From positions 186,001 to 250,000 of the forward strand of contig NZ_JFHC01000002.1 of NCBI RefSeq assembly GCF_000698595.1: 64,000 bases of DNA. The letters run 5' to 3'. Both the position numbers and the translations under genes were made by a program. Positions 9,087 to 18,485 of the stretch are shown here, in pieces (positions within the stretch are counted from its first letter, which is position 1; each line of letters starts with the position of its first letter). The notes under the pieces are model-generated. The model saw only the letters and a list, made by a program, of their open reading frames with translations, was not told the origin of the DNA and made no database searches. This DNA comes from Caballeronia glathei. GTDB lineage: Bacteria > Pseudomonadota > Gammaproteobacteria > Burkholderiales > Burkholderiaceae.

Positions 9087-10604
9087 TCAATGCACGCCGT
9101 TCGCCTGACGCTCGAATGCGAACGCATTCACGTCGACGAGCGCAAGCGGCTCGTCGAGGCGGGTTTCGAGGTAGAAGCGCCACAGCACGTTGCGCGCCAC
9201 CTTGCTGCGATAGGCGTTCGACGCGCGCATGTCGGTGAGCGGCTGGTAATCGGCGTCGAGCGCGGTCATTGCCGCGTGCACGCTCGCCTCGTTCCACTCT
9301 GCGCCCGTGAGCGCGGCCTCGGCGCTGCTTGCGCGTTTCGGCGTCGCCGCCATGCCGCCGAACGCGATGCGCGCGCTCGTCACGCGCGTGCCCGAGAGCT
9401 TCACGGCAAAGGCGGCGCACACCGCCGAGATGTCCTGATCGTAGCGCTTCGACACCTTGTAGGTGCGAAAGCGCAGATCCGTCGACGGCCGGGGCACACG
9501 GATCGCCGCGACGAATTCGCCGGGCTCGAGCGCGGTCTTCTGATAGCCGAGGTAGAACGCGTCGAGCGGCAGCGTGCGCGTCTTGTCGCCCTTTTGCAGC
9601 ACCAGTTCGGCGTCAAGCGCGATCAGGGCGGGCATCGAATCGCCGATCGGCGAGCCATTCGCGACATTGCCGCCGAGCGTGCCCGCATTGCGGATCGGGA
9701 GCGACGCGAAGCGCGTCCAGAGTTCGGCGAGTTCCGGATAGTCGGCGGCGAGCGCGGCGTAGGCGTCTTCCAGCGACGCCGCCGCGCCGATCGTCAGGAA
9801 TTGGGCATCGCGCGCGATCGTCTTGAGTTCGTCGACGTTGCCGATGAAAAGGATGTCGCCCAGGTCGCGAAACTGCTTGGTGACCCAGAGGCCCACGTCC
9901 GTGCTCCCCGCGAGGATTTGCGCGCCCGGGTGCGCCGCGCGCAGGCGGGCGAATTCGGCGAGCGTCGCGGGGGCGTAGAAGGCCGGCGTGCCGAACGACG
10001 CGCCGCGCGCATCGGGCGCCGCGTATTCGAGCGTGCCGCGGCGCCGGATCGCGGTCAGCGCGGTCTTGAGCGCGTCGCGGTCGAACGGCTGGCGCGGATA
10101 GTCGAACATTTTCTGCGCCGCATCGACGATCGGCCGGTACCCCGTGCAGCGGCACAGATTGCCGGAGAGGGTGGCGGCGATCTCGTCGCGCGTCGGCAGG
10201 CCGGCGCCCGCGGGGTGGTTCTCGTAGAGCGCCCACATCGACATGACGAAGCCCGGCGTGCAGAAGCCGCACTGCGAGCCGTGGCACTCGACCATTGCCT
10301 GCTGAACCGGGTGGAGTGTGCCCTCGGCGGCGCGCAGGTCTTCGACCGTGAAAAGCGCGCGGCCGTCGAGCGTCGGCAGGAACTGGATGCACGCGTTGAC
10401 CGCCTTGAGCGCGACTTCGCCGTGCGCATCGAGCTCGCCGATCACGACCGTACAGGCGCCGCAATCGCCCTCGGCGCATCCTTCCTTGGTGCCCGTGCAT
10501 TGCTGCGCCTCGCGCAAGTGCTGCAGCACCGTGCGGGTGGCGGGCGCGCCCTCTATTTCGCGGACGGCGCCGTGCTGGTAGAAGCGGATGGTTTGCGTTG
10601 TCAT
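9087..10604 (-). CDS. xdhA: Xanthine dehydrogenase, iron-sulfur/FAD small subunit
   Basis: Small subunit (505 aa) carrying two [2Fe-2S] clusters and FAD; it passes electrons from the molybdenum site of XdhB to NAD. The plant-type cluster ligands are Cys43, Cys48, Cys51 (EGCAEGDCGAC) and Cys72. The second cluster uses CGFCTPG and CRCTGY. The FAD domain follows from about residue 190 (ILAGSTDVGLW, NAGTLGGNVANGSPIGDS). The start is ATG 10604 (MTTQTIRFYQHG), where family similarity begins; the frame runs 34 codons further upstream without conservation. It is the first gene of the purine operon, so the operon promoter should lie upstream of 10604. No regulator gene is adjacent. Confidence 0.96.
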   Translation of the reverse strand: MTTQTIRFYQHGAVREIEGAPATRTVLQHLREAQQCTGTKEGCAEGDCGACTVVIGELDAHGEVALKAVNACIQFLPTLDGRALFTVEDLRAAEGTLHPVQQAMVECHGSQCGFCTPGFVMSMWALYENHPAGAGLPTRDEIAATLSGNLCRCTGYRPIVDAAQKMFDYPRQPFDRDALKTALTAIRRRGTLEYAAPDARGASFGTPAFYAPATLAEFARLRAAHPGAQILAGSTDVGLWVTKQFRDLGDILFIGNVDELKTIARDAQFLTIGAAASLEDAYAALAADYPELAELWTRFASLPIRNAGTLGGNVANGSPIGDSMPALIALDAELVLQKGDKTRTLPLDAFYLGYQKTALEPGEFVAAIRVPRPSTDLRFRTYKVSKRYDQDISAVCAAFAVKLSGTRVTSARIAFGGMAATPKRASSAEAALTGAEWNEASVHAAMTALDADYQPLTDMRASNAYRSKVARNVLWRFYLETRLDEPLALVDVNAFAFERQANGVH

Positions 10605-10885
10605 AAGCGAATCCGAGACATTGCGGATCAGGCGCGCGTTACGCGTTTGCCGCCGCCGCGCGAGCGGGACGGGCTGTGCGCACGTGGATCGCCATCCAGT
10701 AGCCAAGGTAACACCTCAATATCCCGAAAATATTGTGGCGCGCATATCAAGGGTATTCGGATGCGGTGATGGACGGAAGAGGGCCCCACGCCTCTTTTGG
10801 CTCGGGTCCTCGCTCTTCTGGCTGGTTTCCATGTTTTGCTGGTCTACGGGCTTCGGCCCCTCTTGCGAGGCGGCAGTCGTTTTGT
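10605..10885. other. Promoter-side region of the purine operon with a degenerate repeat fragment
   Basis: No gene is supported here. AT-rich sequence just upstream of xdhA (about 10715-10735) contains the inverted pair AATAT/ATATT and is the likeliest place for the operon promoter or an operator. At 10848-10883 a degraded fragment resembles the hairpin part of the dispersed repeat that starts at 10886 (CTTCGGCCCCTCTTGCGAGG compared with CTTCGCCCCTGTGCGGGG). This suggests that an older partial duplication lies beside the intact copy. Confidence 0.4.
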
Positions 10886-11205
10886 CGCTGGTGCTTGGGG
10901 CCTTCCTGGCTGAACCGCTCGATGCGCTTGCGCCCTCGTGAAACTTGATTTGATATTGGTTTATTAGCTTCGCCCCTGTGCGGGGCGGCAGTCACTTTCT
11001 TTGCTGCTGCAAAGAAAGTAACCAAAGAAAGCAGCTATGGGGTTAGCGGTGTTAGTACGTGACCACGTTTGAGTCTCTCAAAGTGGCCCGACCGTGGGAG
11101 TGTCCGCCTCGGTTCGTTGAACGGATAGGTACGCAGACCCACCGCCGCACCGCGCCCTTCAACGAAGTGGTACGGCAGTCATTCATCCACCCTCGCGCTG
11201 CGCGC
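10886..11205 (+). repeat. Dispersed intergenic repeat, copy A
   Basis: About 320 bp that recur at 40275-40650, inverted at 40775-41095 and truncated at 41106-41225. The core has two hairpins: CGCCCCTGTGCGGGGCG, then the palindrome ACTTTCTTTGC-TGCT-GCAAAGAAAGT (10994-11019, 11-bp perfect arms). Shared blocks downstream are AAGCAGCTATGGGGT, GTGGCCCGACCGTGGGAGTG and AACGAAGTGGTA..GGCAGTCATTCATCC. Reading frames through it are not conserved between copies, so I treat it as non-coding. No transposase or target-site duplication is visible. It lies between the divergent xdhA promoter region and the 3' end of dsbB. Confidence 0.85.
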
Positions 11206-11293
11206 TCCGTCGCAACGGCAGGTTTGGCGGGGGGCGGCCGTGTGGGCGGCATTGCGCCGCTCCTGTGCCGCCTCTTTTCCTTCTGACGTCGCT

Positions 11294-11836
11294 TTAGCGG
11301 GACGCCCTCAATCTGCGCTTTCCCCACAGGCTGCCCGCGACCGCCAGGAATATCACCGAAAATGCCGCCAGCGCCCATTGCGGCAGCGACAATCCCAATA
11401 TCGGCGGATAAAGCGTCTCGCACAGCCCCGCCACCTTGAATACCTGCGGCAGCCACTGCGCCGGCGGCAAACTGTCCACCACCGGCTGCAACGCGTCGAA
11501 CCCGCAACTGAAGCCCGGCCGCGCCTGAACATACACATGACGCGCCGCCGTCACGATCCCGCCCAACGCCGAAAGCACAACGAGCACCTCCAGCGCCGCC
11601 ACCCCCCGCCATCCGCGCAAGCCCGCACCCAGAAACGCGAATATCGCGATCAGGGCGAAGAAATATCGCTGGATGATGCACAACGGACACGGATCCTCAC
11701 CGTGATAGATCTGAAGATAAAGCGCCCCGCCCAGCAGGCCGAGACACACGAAAGCGAGCAGAAGCAGAAGACGCCGTTCGCGACGCAGTACGCGATCGTC
11801 TTCGTGCATCGTGAAGTGGTGTAGAGAGTTGTTCAT
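11294..11836 (-). CDS. dsbB: Disulfide bond formation protein B
   Basis: Inner-membrane quinone reductase of about 180 aa that reoxidises periplasmic DsbA. Four hydrophobic segments are visible. The first periplasmic loop has the redox pair CPLC (Cys50/Cys53) followed by IIQRYFF, which contains the conserved Arg. The second loop has Cys111 (GFSCGF) and Cys139 (AGLCE), matching the E. coli Cys104/Cys130 pair. The start is uncertain. ATG 11836 gives MNNSLHH and ATG 11809 gives [10 protein letters not shown]; neither has a strong ribosome binding site. The gene is alone, with the repeat copy A beyond its 3' end. Confidence 0.93.
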   Translation of the reverse strand: MNNSLHHFTMHEDDRVLRRERRLLLLLAFVCLGLLGGALYLQIYHGEDPCPLCIIQRYFFALIAIFAFLGAGLRGWRGVAALEVLVVLSALGGIVTAARHVYVQARPGFSCGFDALQPVVDSLPPAQWLPQVFKVAGLCETLYPPILGLSLPQWALAAFSVIFLAVAGSLWGKRRLRASR

Positions 11837-11999
11837 CTTTTCGCAATGATTCGAGGATAAAGCACCTGTCAGCGCTCGCCAAGCAACGGGATTCTAGCGC
11901 GAACCCCATCGCGAAAATGCAGCGAAGCGTGCAGCGGCAGGTGCAGCGAAAAAAAGCGGCGCAAAAGCGCCAGCAAAGCGCCGACGGCGGCGCAGAAAT

Positions 12000-13379
12000 T
12001 CAGCGTGTGGTCTCGAGCACCGCCTCGACAGCCCGCCCGATCGACAGGAGCGCGTCGTCGCCCTGCGGCGCCCCCACCAGCATCAGCCCCACCGGCGCCT
12101 CGCCGCGCGGATGGCACGGCAGCGACAGCGCGCACGCGTCGAGGAAATTGAACGCGCTCGGGTTGCGCAGCATCAACGCATTCGCCTGGCCGAACGCGTC
12201 GTCGTCGTGTTCGAGATCCGCGATGCGCGGCGGCGCCACCGGCACCGTCGGGCAAAGGACCGCGTCGAAACGCTGCCAGAGCGTCGTGCGCGCCGCCTCG
12301 ATCATCGCGGCGCGCGCCTGCAGCAGGTCGATGTAATCGGCGGCGCTCGCCGGCTCGCCCTTCATGATCCGCGTGAGCACGCGCGGATCATATTGCGCGG
12401 CGCGCCCGGCCAGCAGCGGCCGGTGCCATGCGTACGCCTCGATCGGCGAAAAGCCGAAGCGGTTGATCTCGGGCAGGCGGTCGAGCGGGGCGAAGCGCAC
12501 GTCGTCGACGAGCGCGCCCGCCGCCGACAGATGCCCGATCGCCGCCTTCACCGCGCCCGCGACCGTCGCGTCGACGCCGTCCGTCACGTAGTTCGTGAGC
12601 ACGCCGAGCCGCACGCCGTCGAGCGGGCGCGTCGCGGGCACGCCGGGCTCGCGCCCCGCGAGAATCCGGTCGACGAGCGCGCAGCACGCCACCGACAACC
12701 CGATCGGCCCGAACGAATCGAGCGACGTGGAGAGCGGCACGCCGCCCTGCGTCGGAATGCGGCTCGCGGTCGGCTTGAAGCCGGTGAGGCCGCAAAGCGC
12801 TGCCGGAATGCGGATCGAGCCGCCCGTGTCGGTGGCGAGCGCGACGGCGGCCATGCCGTCGGCGACCGAAGCCGCCGCGCCCGACGACGAGCCGCCCGTG
12901 ATCCGCTCGTCGCCCGTTACGCCGCGGCGGTACGGCGAGCGCGGCGTGCCGTAGTGCGGATTGAGGCCGAGCCCCGAGAACGCGAACTCGCTCATGTTGG
13001 TGCGCCCGACGATCACCGCCCCCGCGCGGCGCAGCCGCGCGACGGCGAGCGCGTCGGCCCTGGCGGGCGGCGCGTCGGCGAGCACGCGCGATCCGGCGCG
13101 CGTTACCTGGCCTTCGATGTCGAACAGGTCCTTCACCGACACCGGAATGCCCGCGAGCGGCGAGAGCACCGTGCCCGCGCGGCGCAGCGCATCGTGGGCG
13201 TCGGCGGCGGCGCGGGCGGAAGCGGCGTCGACGTGCATGAAGACGGTCGAGCCCTGCCCGGCGGGGTCTTCGATACGCGCGAGCGCGGCGTCGACGAGCG
13301 CGCGGCTCGTCGTGCGGCCATCGCGCAGGTCGGCGGCGAGTTGGGCGAGCGGGGCAAACTGGGGCGAAGTGGTCGGCAT
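12000..13379 (-). CDS. Amidase signature family enzyme
   Basis: Cytoplasmic amidase of 459 aa that hydrolyses a carboxamide to acid plus ammonia; the substrate is unknown. The Ser-cisSer-Lys triad is visible: Lys83 in GIPVSVKDLFD, the glycine/serine loop TGGSSSGAAASV (about 161-172) and nucleophile Ser188 in TDTGGSIRIPAA. Length and motifs fit the single-domain amidases related to GatA. No GatB/GatC homologue is adjacent, so it is unlikely to be the tRNA amidotransferase subunit. It is monocistronic, with 164 bp to dsbB downstream. The specificity-determining C-terminal half gives no recognisable clue. Confidence 0.9.
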   Translation of the reverse strand: MPTTSPQFAPLAQLAADLRDGRTTSRALVDAALARIEDPAGQGSTVFMHVDAASARAAADAHDALRRAGTVLSPLAGIPVSVKDLFDIEGQVTRAGSRVLADAPPARADALAVARLRRAGAVIVGRTNMSEFAFSGLGLNPHYGTPRSPYRRGVTGDERITGGSSSGAAASVADGMAAVALATDTGGSIRIPAALCGLTGFKPTASRIPTQGGVPLSTSLDSFGPIGLSVACCALVDRILAGREPGVPATRPLDGVRLGVLTNYVTDGVDATVAGAVKAAIGHLSAAGALVDDVRFAPLDRLPEINRFGFSPIEAYAWHRPLLAGRAAQYDPRVLTRIMKGEPASAADYIDLLQARAAMIEAARTTLWQRFDAVLCPTVPVAPPRIADLEHDDDAFGQANALMLRNPSAFNFLDACALSLPCHPRGEAPVGLMLVGAPQGDDALLSIGRAVEAVLETTR

Positions 13380-13734
13380 GGTTTCCGAAGTGGCGCGTGG
13401 TCTTGCGGCGGTGCGTGGGCGTGCGCTCCACCGCGGCCGGCGCAGGCAGGATGCGCGCTGTCACCGGCAACGTGGAAAAGCGGGCGGCGGCATCGCCCGC
13501 CCTGAGTGGCTGTCATTCTATGCCACTGAAGTAATAAATACTGCACGGGCGTTCGCGGAGGGGGAGAGCGCCGCGGCGGGGAAGTTTTGCGCGTCGGTGC
13601 AATGCGCCAGTGCCGCATACCGGCCGGTGGGGTCTTTCTGATTGCTTGCACGCGCCGGGCGACGCGCGAACTGCGCCGATTGCCCCTGGGGACGCTGATC
13701 GCCCGGCGCTCGCCCCGGGCGATCGGCCGCTTCG
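13380..13734. other. Gene-free stretch between hemN and the amidase gene
   Basis: I see no supported gene, RNA or terminator in these 355 bases. A short AT-rich patch (about 13515-13545, TTCTATGCC..AATAAATACTG) is the likely promoter region of the amidase gene. The rest is GC-rich without inverted repeats followed by T-runs. Confidence 0.4.
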
Positions 13735-15135
13735 TCAGATCGTGCGCGAGAACCGCTCGCGGCCGGCGTGCGCGAGATAGCGGTCGAAGATCATCGCGAC
13801 GTTGCGCACGAGCATGCGTCCGGCGGGCCGCACGCGGATCGCGTCGCGCTCGATCGAGACGAGGCCGTCGTCCTCGAGCGGCGCGAGGCGCCGGATCTCG
13901 TCGGCGAATCCGGTGCGAAAGTCGATGCCGTGCGCCGCTTCCAGCGCGTCGAAACGCAGCTCGAACTGGCACATCAGCCGCGTGATGATGTCGCGGCGCA
14001 GGCGGTCGCCGCGCGTGAGGCGCACGCCGCGCGTGATGGCGAGCCGCCCGCCGTCGATCGCAGCGCCATAGCCCGCGAGGTCGCGCGCGTTCTGCGCATA
14101 GACATCGCCGACCTTGCCGATCGACGACGCCCCGAACCCGATCAGATCGCAATCCGCACGCGTGCTGTAGCCCTGGAAGTTGCGCTGTAGCGTGCCGGCC
14201 TGTTGCGCGAGCGCGAGTTCGTCGCCGGGCAGCGCGAAGTGATCCATGCCGATATACACGTAGCCCGCGCCCGTCAGGCGCTCGATGACACGCCGCAGGA
14301 TCGCGAGACGCACGGCGGGCGAGGGCAGCGCGGCTTCGTCGATCTGGCGCTGCATCTTGAACATGGAGGGCATGTGCGCGTAGCCGAACACCGAGAGCCG
14401 GTCGGGCGCGAGTTCGACGACCGCATCCAGCGTGCGGCTGAAGCTCTCGACGCTCTGATGCGGCAGCCCGTAGATCAGGTCGACGCTGACTGACTGGAAG
14501 CCTTCGTCGCGCGCCGCGTTCATCACGGTTTCGGTCATCGCGCGCGGCTGGATGCGGTTGACGGCCTGCTGCACGCGCGGATCGAAGTCCTGCACGCCGA
14601 GGCTCAGCCGGTTGAAGCCGATGTCGCGCAATATGCCGATCGTCTCCGCCGACGCCTCGCGCGGATCGACTTCGATCGAATATTCCGCCTGCTCGTCGGG
14701 CAGCAGCCGGAAGTGCTCGCGCGTCGCCGCCATCAGCTCGGCCATTTCGGCGTGCGACAGGAAAGTCGGCGTGCCGCCGCCCCAGTGCAGTTGCGAGACG
14801 GGGCGCGCGGTGTCGAAGAGCTCCGCCTGCAGGGCGATCTCGCGCTTGAGACGCTCGAGGTAGGGGCGGGCGTGCGCGCGGTTCTTCGTCGCCACCTTGT
14901 TGCAGCCGCAGTAGAAGCAGACCGTGTCGCAAAACGGGATGTGGAAATAGAGCGACAAGCCGCCCGGCGAAGCGGCCGGATTGCGCGCCGCATGACGGTA
15001 ATGCTCGGGGTCGAACTGATCGGTGAACTGGAGCGCGGTAGGGTACGACGTGTAGCGCGGGCCGTTGGCGCTGTATCTGTCGAGGAGATCGGGGTGGAAA
15101 AGGGAGTCGGCGGGGGTGTCGGCGGAAGTCATCAT
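13735..15135 (-). CDS. hemN: Oxygen-independent coproporphyrinogen III dehydrogenase
   Basis: Radical SAM enzyme of 466 aa that oxidatively decarboxylates coproporphyrinogen III to protoporphyrinogen IX without oxygen. The [4Fe-4S]/SAM motif CDTVCFYCGCN is present (Cys69, Cys73, Cys76, with the additional Cys78 typical of true HemN). It is preceded by RYTSYPTALQF, a HemN hallmark absent from HemW. Other family blocks are LHWGGGTPTFL, SIEVDPRE and DHFALPGDELA. The start is one of two tandem ATGs (15135, 15132). The frame extends upstream to 15408 only as a shadow of the divergent YkgJ gene. It is probably used under low oxygen; I did not find a convincing FNR box. Confidence 0.95.
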   Translation of the reverse strand: MMTSADTPADSLFHPDLLDRYSANGPRYTSYPTALQFTDQFDPEHYRHAARNPAASPGGLSLYFHIPFCDTVCFYCGCNKVATKNRAHARPYLERLKREIALQAELFDTARPVSQLHWGGGTPTFLSHAEMAELMAATREHFRLLPDEQAEYSIEVDPREASAETIGILRDIGFNRLSLGVQDFDPRVQQAVNRIQPRAMTETVMNAARDEGFQSVSVDLIYGLPHQSVESFSRTLDAVVELAPDRLSVFGYAHMPSMFKMQRQIDEAALPSPAVRLAILRRVIERLTGAGYVYIGMDHFALPGDELALAQQAGTLQRNFQGYSTRADCDLIGFGASSIGKVGDVYAQNARDLAGYGAAIDGGRLAITRGVRLTRGDRLRRDIITRLMCQFELRFDALEAAHGIDFRTGFADEIRRLAPLEDDGLVSIERDAIRVRPAGRMLVRNVAMIFDRYLAHAGRERFSRTI

Positions 15136-15386
15136 CGCGGGGCCTTGGACGGATCTGCCGAGTCTAGCGGCGCGAGCGGCGCGTTCATTGCGTGATAACG
15201 CCGCACCCGAAGGACGCGCCCGAACGCCGCATCTCGCGGACCCGCGCAGGGATTGCCCGAGCGGCGGAACGGCTCCTGCCCGGCAGCCCGCGCGTGCCGG
15301 GCCGGCAGGCCATGCGCGCCTGTCCGGCCGGCGCCCGCAGCGCGGCATGGGAAAATACATGATTGTCCGCATCGCTTCGAGCCGCC

Positions 15387-15671
15387 ATGTCCCTTTCCGA
15401 CGCCCCATCGCCCCACGCCTGCCGGGAAGGCTGCGGCGCGTGCTGCATCGCGCCGTCGATCACGAGCCCGATTCCCGGCATGCCCGACGGCAAGCCCGCG
15501 GGCGTGCGTTGCGTGCAGCTCGGCGGCGACCTGCGCTGTATGATTTTCGGCGATCCGCGCCGGCCGGCCTGCTGCGCGGGCCTCCAGCCGTCGGCGCCGA
15601 TGTGCGGCGACACGCGTGCTCATGCGCTCGTCTGGCTCGCGCAACTGGAAATCGACACGCAACCGGACTGA
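15387..15671 (+). CDS. YkgJ-family cysteine cluster protein
   Basis: Small protein of 94 aa with the cluster CREGCGACC (Cys12, Cys16, Cys19, Cys20) and further cysteines at GVRCVQ, LRCMIF, ACCAG and MCGD. This pattern is typical of the YkgJ/UPF0153 family, which is thought to bind zinc or an Fe-S cluster. The start is ATG 15387 (MSLSDAPS); the ORF extends upstream to 15363 without conservation. It is divergent from hemN and lies upstream of the DUF1439 gene. The function is not known. Confidence 0.85.
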   Translation: MSLSDAPSPHACREGCGACCIAPSITSPIPGMPDGKPAGVRCVQLGGDLRCMIFGDPRRPACCAGLQPSAPMCGDTRAHALVWLAQLEIDTQPD

Positions 15672-15788
15672 GCGCGCGCGGTCGAAAGACCCGCTGCATG
15701 GCGCGAGGCGTCTCAGGAAGGCGTTTCAGCCACGCGTTTCATGCAGCAACTGAATCGGCAACACTGCATTCGAATGGAGGAATTCCGC

Positions 15789-16376
15789 ATGACTCAGACC
15801 GTCGCGCCCAAACGGCGCCGGTTCCTGCTCGCCGGCCTGACGGGTGCCGGCGCGCTCGCCCTCGTTCCGTCCGTCCGTGCGGCATCGATTTTTCCGTTCA
15901 TCCCGGATCATTACGATTTCAGCCGGCAGCAGGTGCAGGAAGCGGTCGCGCGCAAGTTTCCGCTGCAGCGCACGGCCTCGCAGATCTTCGACGTGGTGCT
16001 CGCCAATCCGCTCGTCGGCATGGCGCCGGAGCGCAACCGCGTGACCGTGCGGCTCGACGCGCGGCTCACCACGCCGTTCATGCCGAACGCGGTGAACGGC
16101 GCCTTCACGCTCTCGAGCCAGCTCGCCTACGACGCCGCGAGCCGCTCGGTCATCCTGCTGTCGCCGACCGTCGACGACTCGCGCGTGACGGGAGAGGCCG
16201 CCCAGTACAACCAGCAGATCAACGCGGCCGGCGCGCTCATCGCGACCCAGTTTCTCGACCGCTATCCGATCTACACCTTCAAGCCCGAACAGCTGCAATT
16301 CGCCGGCGTGAATTATGAACCCGGTACAATCACGGTCCTTACAAACGCCATACGCGTGCAGATTCTCGAAAAGTAG
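15789..16376 (+). CDS. Tat-exported DUF1439-type protein
   Basis: This 195-aa protein begins with a twin-arginine-like signal (PKRRRFLLAG, then a hydrophobic stretch ending near SVRAA), so folded export to the periplasm is likely. The remainder resembles DUF1439 proteins such as E. coli lipoprotein YceB: a repeated beta-rich pattern with VRLDARL, GAFTLSSQLAYD and a C-terminal IRVQILEK. No lipobox cysteine is present. The start is ATG 15789, set by the Shine-Dalgarno sequence GGAGG at 15776-15780. The longer ORF from 15741 lacks a ribosome binding site. It lies 61 bp upstream of uppP and could be cotranscribed. Its role is unknown. Confidence 0.8.
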   Translation: MTQTVAPKRRRFLLAGLTGAGALALVPSVRAASIFPFIPDHYDFSRQQVQEAVARKFPLQRTASQIFDVVLANPLVGMAPERNRVTVRLDARLTTPFMPNAVNGAFTLSSQLAYDAASRSVILLSPTVDDSRVTGEAAQYNQQINAAGALIATQFLDRYPIYTFKPEQLQFAGVNYEPGTITVLTNAIRVQILEK

Positions 16377-16437
16377 GATGAAATACGCACGTACGGTACT
16401 CGAAACCAACGGCAAAAGAGCTAACAAGGGCTGACGG

Positions 16438-17271
16438 ATGGACTGGATTCTGTTGTGCAAGGCGCTCGTTCTGGGCGTCGTGGAAGGCTTGACCGAGTTT
16501 TTGCCGGTTTCGAGCACAGGGCATCTGATCGTCGCGGGGAGCCTGCTGAATTTCAGCGACGCGCAAGCGAAAACGTTCGACGTTGTGATCCAGTTCGGCG
16601 CGATTCTCGCCATTTGCTGGGAGTACCGCAGGAAGATCGGCGCCGTTGTCACGGGCCTGCCGGCGAACGCGGGCGCCCGGCGCTTCGCGACCAACGTCGT
16701 CATCGCGACAATTCCCGCAATCGTGCTCGCGCTGCTCTTCGAGAAGGCGATCAAGTCGGTGCTGTTCTCGCCGGTGCCGGTGTCGGTGGCGCTGATCGTG
16801 GGCGGCGTCGTGATTCTCTGGGCCGAGGCGCGGCATCGCGACCGCGGCGTAGCGCCGAGCGTGACCTCGGTCGACGATCTGACCTACTCGGACGCCCTGA
16901 AAGTCGGGCTCGCGCAGTGTTTCGCGCTGATCCCGGGCACGTCGCGCTCGGGGGCGACGATCATCGGCGGGATGCTGTTCGGGCTCGAGCGCCGGGTCGC
17001 GACCGAGTTTTCGTTCTTTCTCGCGATCCCGGTCATCTTCGGCGCGACGCTCTACGAAATGGCGAAGTACTGGCGCACGCTTTCCGTGCACGACGTGGGC
17101 CTGTTTCTGGTCGGGCTGGTGGCGGCGTTCGTGAGCGCGTTCGTGTGCGTGCGCTGGCTCCTGCGCTATGTCGCGACGCACGACTTCACCGCTTTTGCGT
17201 GGTACCGGATCGGCTTCGGGCTGCTGATTCTGATCGTCGGATACAGCGGCGGGCTGAGCTGGGCGGAGTGA
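16438..17271 (+). CDS. uppP: Undecaprenyl-diphosphatase
   Basis: Polytopic membrane phosphatase of 277 aa that recycles undecaprenyl diphosphate to the monophosphate carrier for cell-wall synthesis; it also gives bacitracin tolerance. The active-site motifs are [15 protein letters not shown] near the N-terminus and [15 protein letters not shown] around residue 160-175. About eight hydrophobic segments are visible. The start is ATG 16438. A bidirectional terminator follows at 17321-17346. Confidence 0.96.
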   Translation: MDWILLCKALVLGVVEGLTEFLPVSSTGHLIVAGSLLNFSDAQAKTFDVVIQFGAILAICWEYRRKIGAVVTGLPANAGARRFATNVVIATIPAIVLALLFEKAIKSVLFSPVPVSVALIVGGVVILWAEARHRDRGVAPSVTSVDDLTYSDALKVGLAQCFALIPGTSRSGATIIGGMLFGLERRVATEFSFFLAIPVIFGATLYEMAKYWRTLSVHDVGLFLVGLVAAFVSAFVCVRWLLRYVATHDFTAFAWYRIGFGLLILIVGYSGGLSWAE

Positions 17272-17320
17272 GAGGGGGCAGCGCCCCGGGCGGCCGGCAT
17301 CCGGCCCGCCTGAACGCAGA

Positions 17321-17346
17321 AACGCCACGGCATGCCGTGGCGTTTT
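17321..17346. terminator. Bidirectional rho-independent terminator (uppP / trmB)
   Basis: A perfect 24-bp palindrome AACGCCACGGCA/TGCCGTGGCGTT (17321-17344) with T-runs on both strands lies between the convergent uppP and trmB genes. Confidence 0.9.
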
Positions 17347-17376
17347 GCATTTCGCGGCTGTTCCTGGCGTGGCTTC

Positions 17377-18132
17377 CTAACGGCGCCTGAACAGCAGGTC
17401 CCATACGCCGTGCCCGAGCCGGATGCCGCGCCGCTCGAATTTCGTGACAGGGCGGTAGTCCGGACGCGGCGCGTAGCCGTCGGCGATATTCTGAAGCGCG
17501 GGCTGTGCCGACAGCACCTCGAGCATCTGCTCGGCGTAGTTCTGCCAGTCGGTCGCGAGATGGATGTAGCCGCCCGGCTTCAGGCGGGAGACCAGCAGCG
17601 CGACGAATTTCGGCTGGATCAGCCGGCGCTTGTGATGGCGCGCCTTGTGCCACGGGTCCGGGAAGTAGATGTGCACGCCGTCCAGGCTGTCCGGCGCGAT
17701 CATGTGCTCGAGCACTTCGACGGCGTCGTGCTGGATGATGCGGATATTGGTGAGATTCTGCTCGCCGATCAGCTTGAGCAGCGCGCCCACGCCCGGCTCG
17801 TGCACTTCGACGCCGAGAAAATCGTCGGCTGGCCTGGTGCCGGCGATCTCCGCCGTGGTCCCGCCCATGCCGAAGCCGATCTCCAGCACGCGCGGCGCAC
17901 TGCGTCCGAAAATGCCTTCCAAGTCGGGCAGCGCGGCCGAATAGGGCACGACGAAGCGCGGGCCGAGGTCGTCGAGCGCGCGGCGCTGGCCGGTCGAGAC
18001 GCGGCCGGCGCGCGTCACGAAACTGCGGATGCGTCGGCGGTGCAGGGCGGTGGCGTCGTCTGCGGCGGGGGCATCGGCAGGGTTGTCCGCGGGGGCGGCG
18101 TGGCTGGCGTCGTCTTGGGGATCGTGAATCAT
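17377..18132 (-). CDS. trmB: tRNA (guanine-N7)-methyltransferase
   Basis: SAM-dependent enzyme of 251 aa that makes m7G46 in the variable loop of tRNAs. The SAM motif is [14 protein letters not shown]. The family signature is [16 protein letters not shown], and a C-terminal [12 protein letters not shown] block follows. The first about 30 residues are an Ala/Asp-rich, poorly conserved tail typical of Burkholderia TrmB. The start is ATG 18132; the open frame continues upstream across a tRNA gene and is not coding there. A tRNA-Gly gene lies immediately upstream on the same strand. Confidence 0.95.
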   Translation of the reverse strand: MIHDPQDDASHAAPADNPADAPAADDATALHRRRIRSFVTRAGRVSTGQRRALDDLGPRFVVPYSAALPDLEGIFGRSAPRVLEIGFGMGGTTAEIAGTRPADDFLGVEVHEPGVGALLKLIGEQNLTNIRIIQHDAVEVLEHMIAPDSLDGVHIYFPDPWHKARHHKRRLIQPKFVALLVSRLKPGGYIHLATDWQNYAEQMLEVLSAQPALQNIADGYAPRPDYRPVTKFERRGIRLGHGVWDLLFRRR

Positions 18133-18268
18133 CGGTGACGGGTTGCGCTTGATCTGGCGTGAATCGGGGTTCGTGGATCGCGAGGCTGGTGCATCGGGCG
18201 GGGCTCGTGAATCGGGCTCCTGAATCCGTAGTTCGAGCGGACGAACACACGGTGCTCCGCTGAAAATC

Positions 18269-18296
18269 AAAAAGCCGCCTTCTGGGAGGCGGCTTT
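18269..18296 (-). terminator. Terminator downstream of tRNA-Gly
   Basis: The stem AAAGCCGCCT / AGGCGGCTTT (18271-18280 with 18287-18296) has a 6-base loop. On the minus strand it is followed by TTTTTGATTTT, so it ends the tRNA transcript before trmB. Confidence 0.8.
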
Positions 18297-18307
18297 CGTT
18301 CGATGTC

Positions 18308-18382
18308 TGGAGCGGGCGATGGGAATCGAACCCACGTCTGTAGCTTGGGAAGCTACGGTAATAGCCATTATACGACGCCCGC
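18308..18382 (-). tRNA. tRNA-Gly (anticodon CCC)
   Basis: A 75-nt tRNA with an encoded 3' CCA (TGG at 18308-18310). Acceptor arms GCGGGCG / CGCCCGC pair fully. The anticodon arm is GTAGC-TTCCCAA-GCTAC, giving anticodon CCC for GGG codons. The T-arm contains GTGGGTTCGATTCCCAT. The discriminator base is T. Confidence 0.96.
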
Positions 18383-18393
18383 GTGAGCCGGCT

Positions 18394-18423
18394 ATTGTAA
18401 GCGCAAGCCAGCGGATTGCGCAA
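18394..18423 (-). promoter_or_regulatory. Sigma70-type promoter of tRNA-Gly
   Basis: On the minus strand TTGCGC (18423-18418), an 18-bp spacer and TACAAT (18399-18394) lie just upstream of the tRNA 5' end. Transcription would start about 5 bases before the mature tRNA. Confidence 0.6.
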
Positions 18424-18485
18424 TCGGGCCGCATCGGCCGCCGGGCGCGCCCGGATTCAGATCAGCGTTGTCCCGGGACCCGGCC

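Noticed and set aside
10886..11205. Insertion sequence or CRISPR interpretation of the dispersed repeat
   Set aside because: There is no transposase frame, no terminal inverted repeats with target duplication and no regular spacer pattern; the unit is a single long element with internal hairpins.
18133..18423. Extension of the trmB frame upstream, giving a 348-aa protein
   Set aside because: It would read through the antisense of a terminator and the whole tRNA-Gly gene; TrmB similarity begins after ATG 18132.
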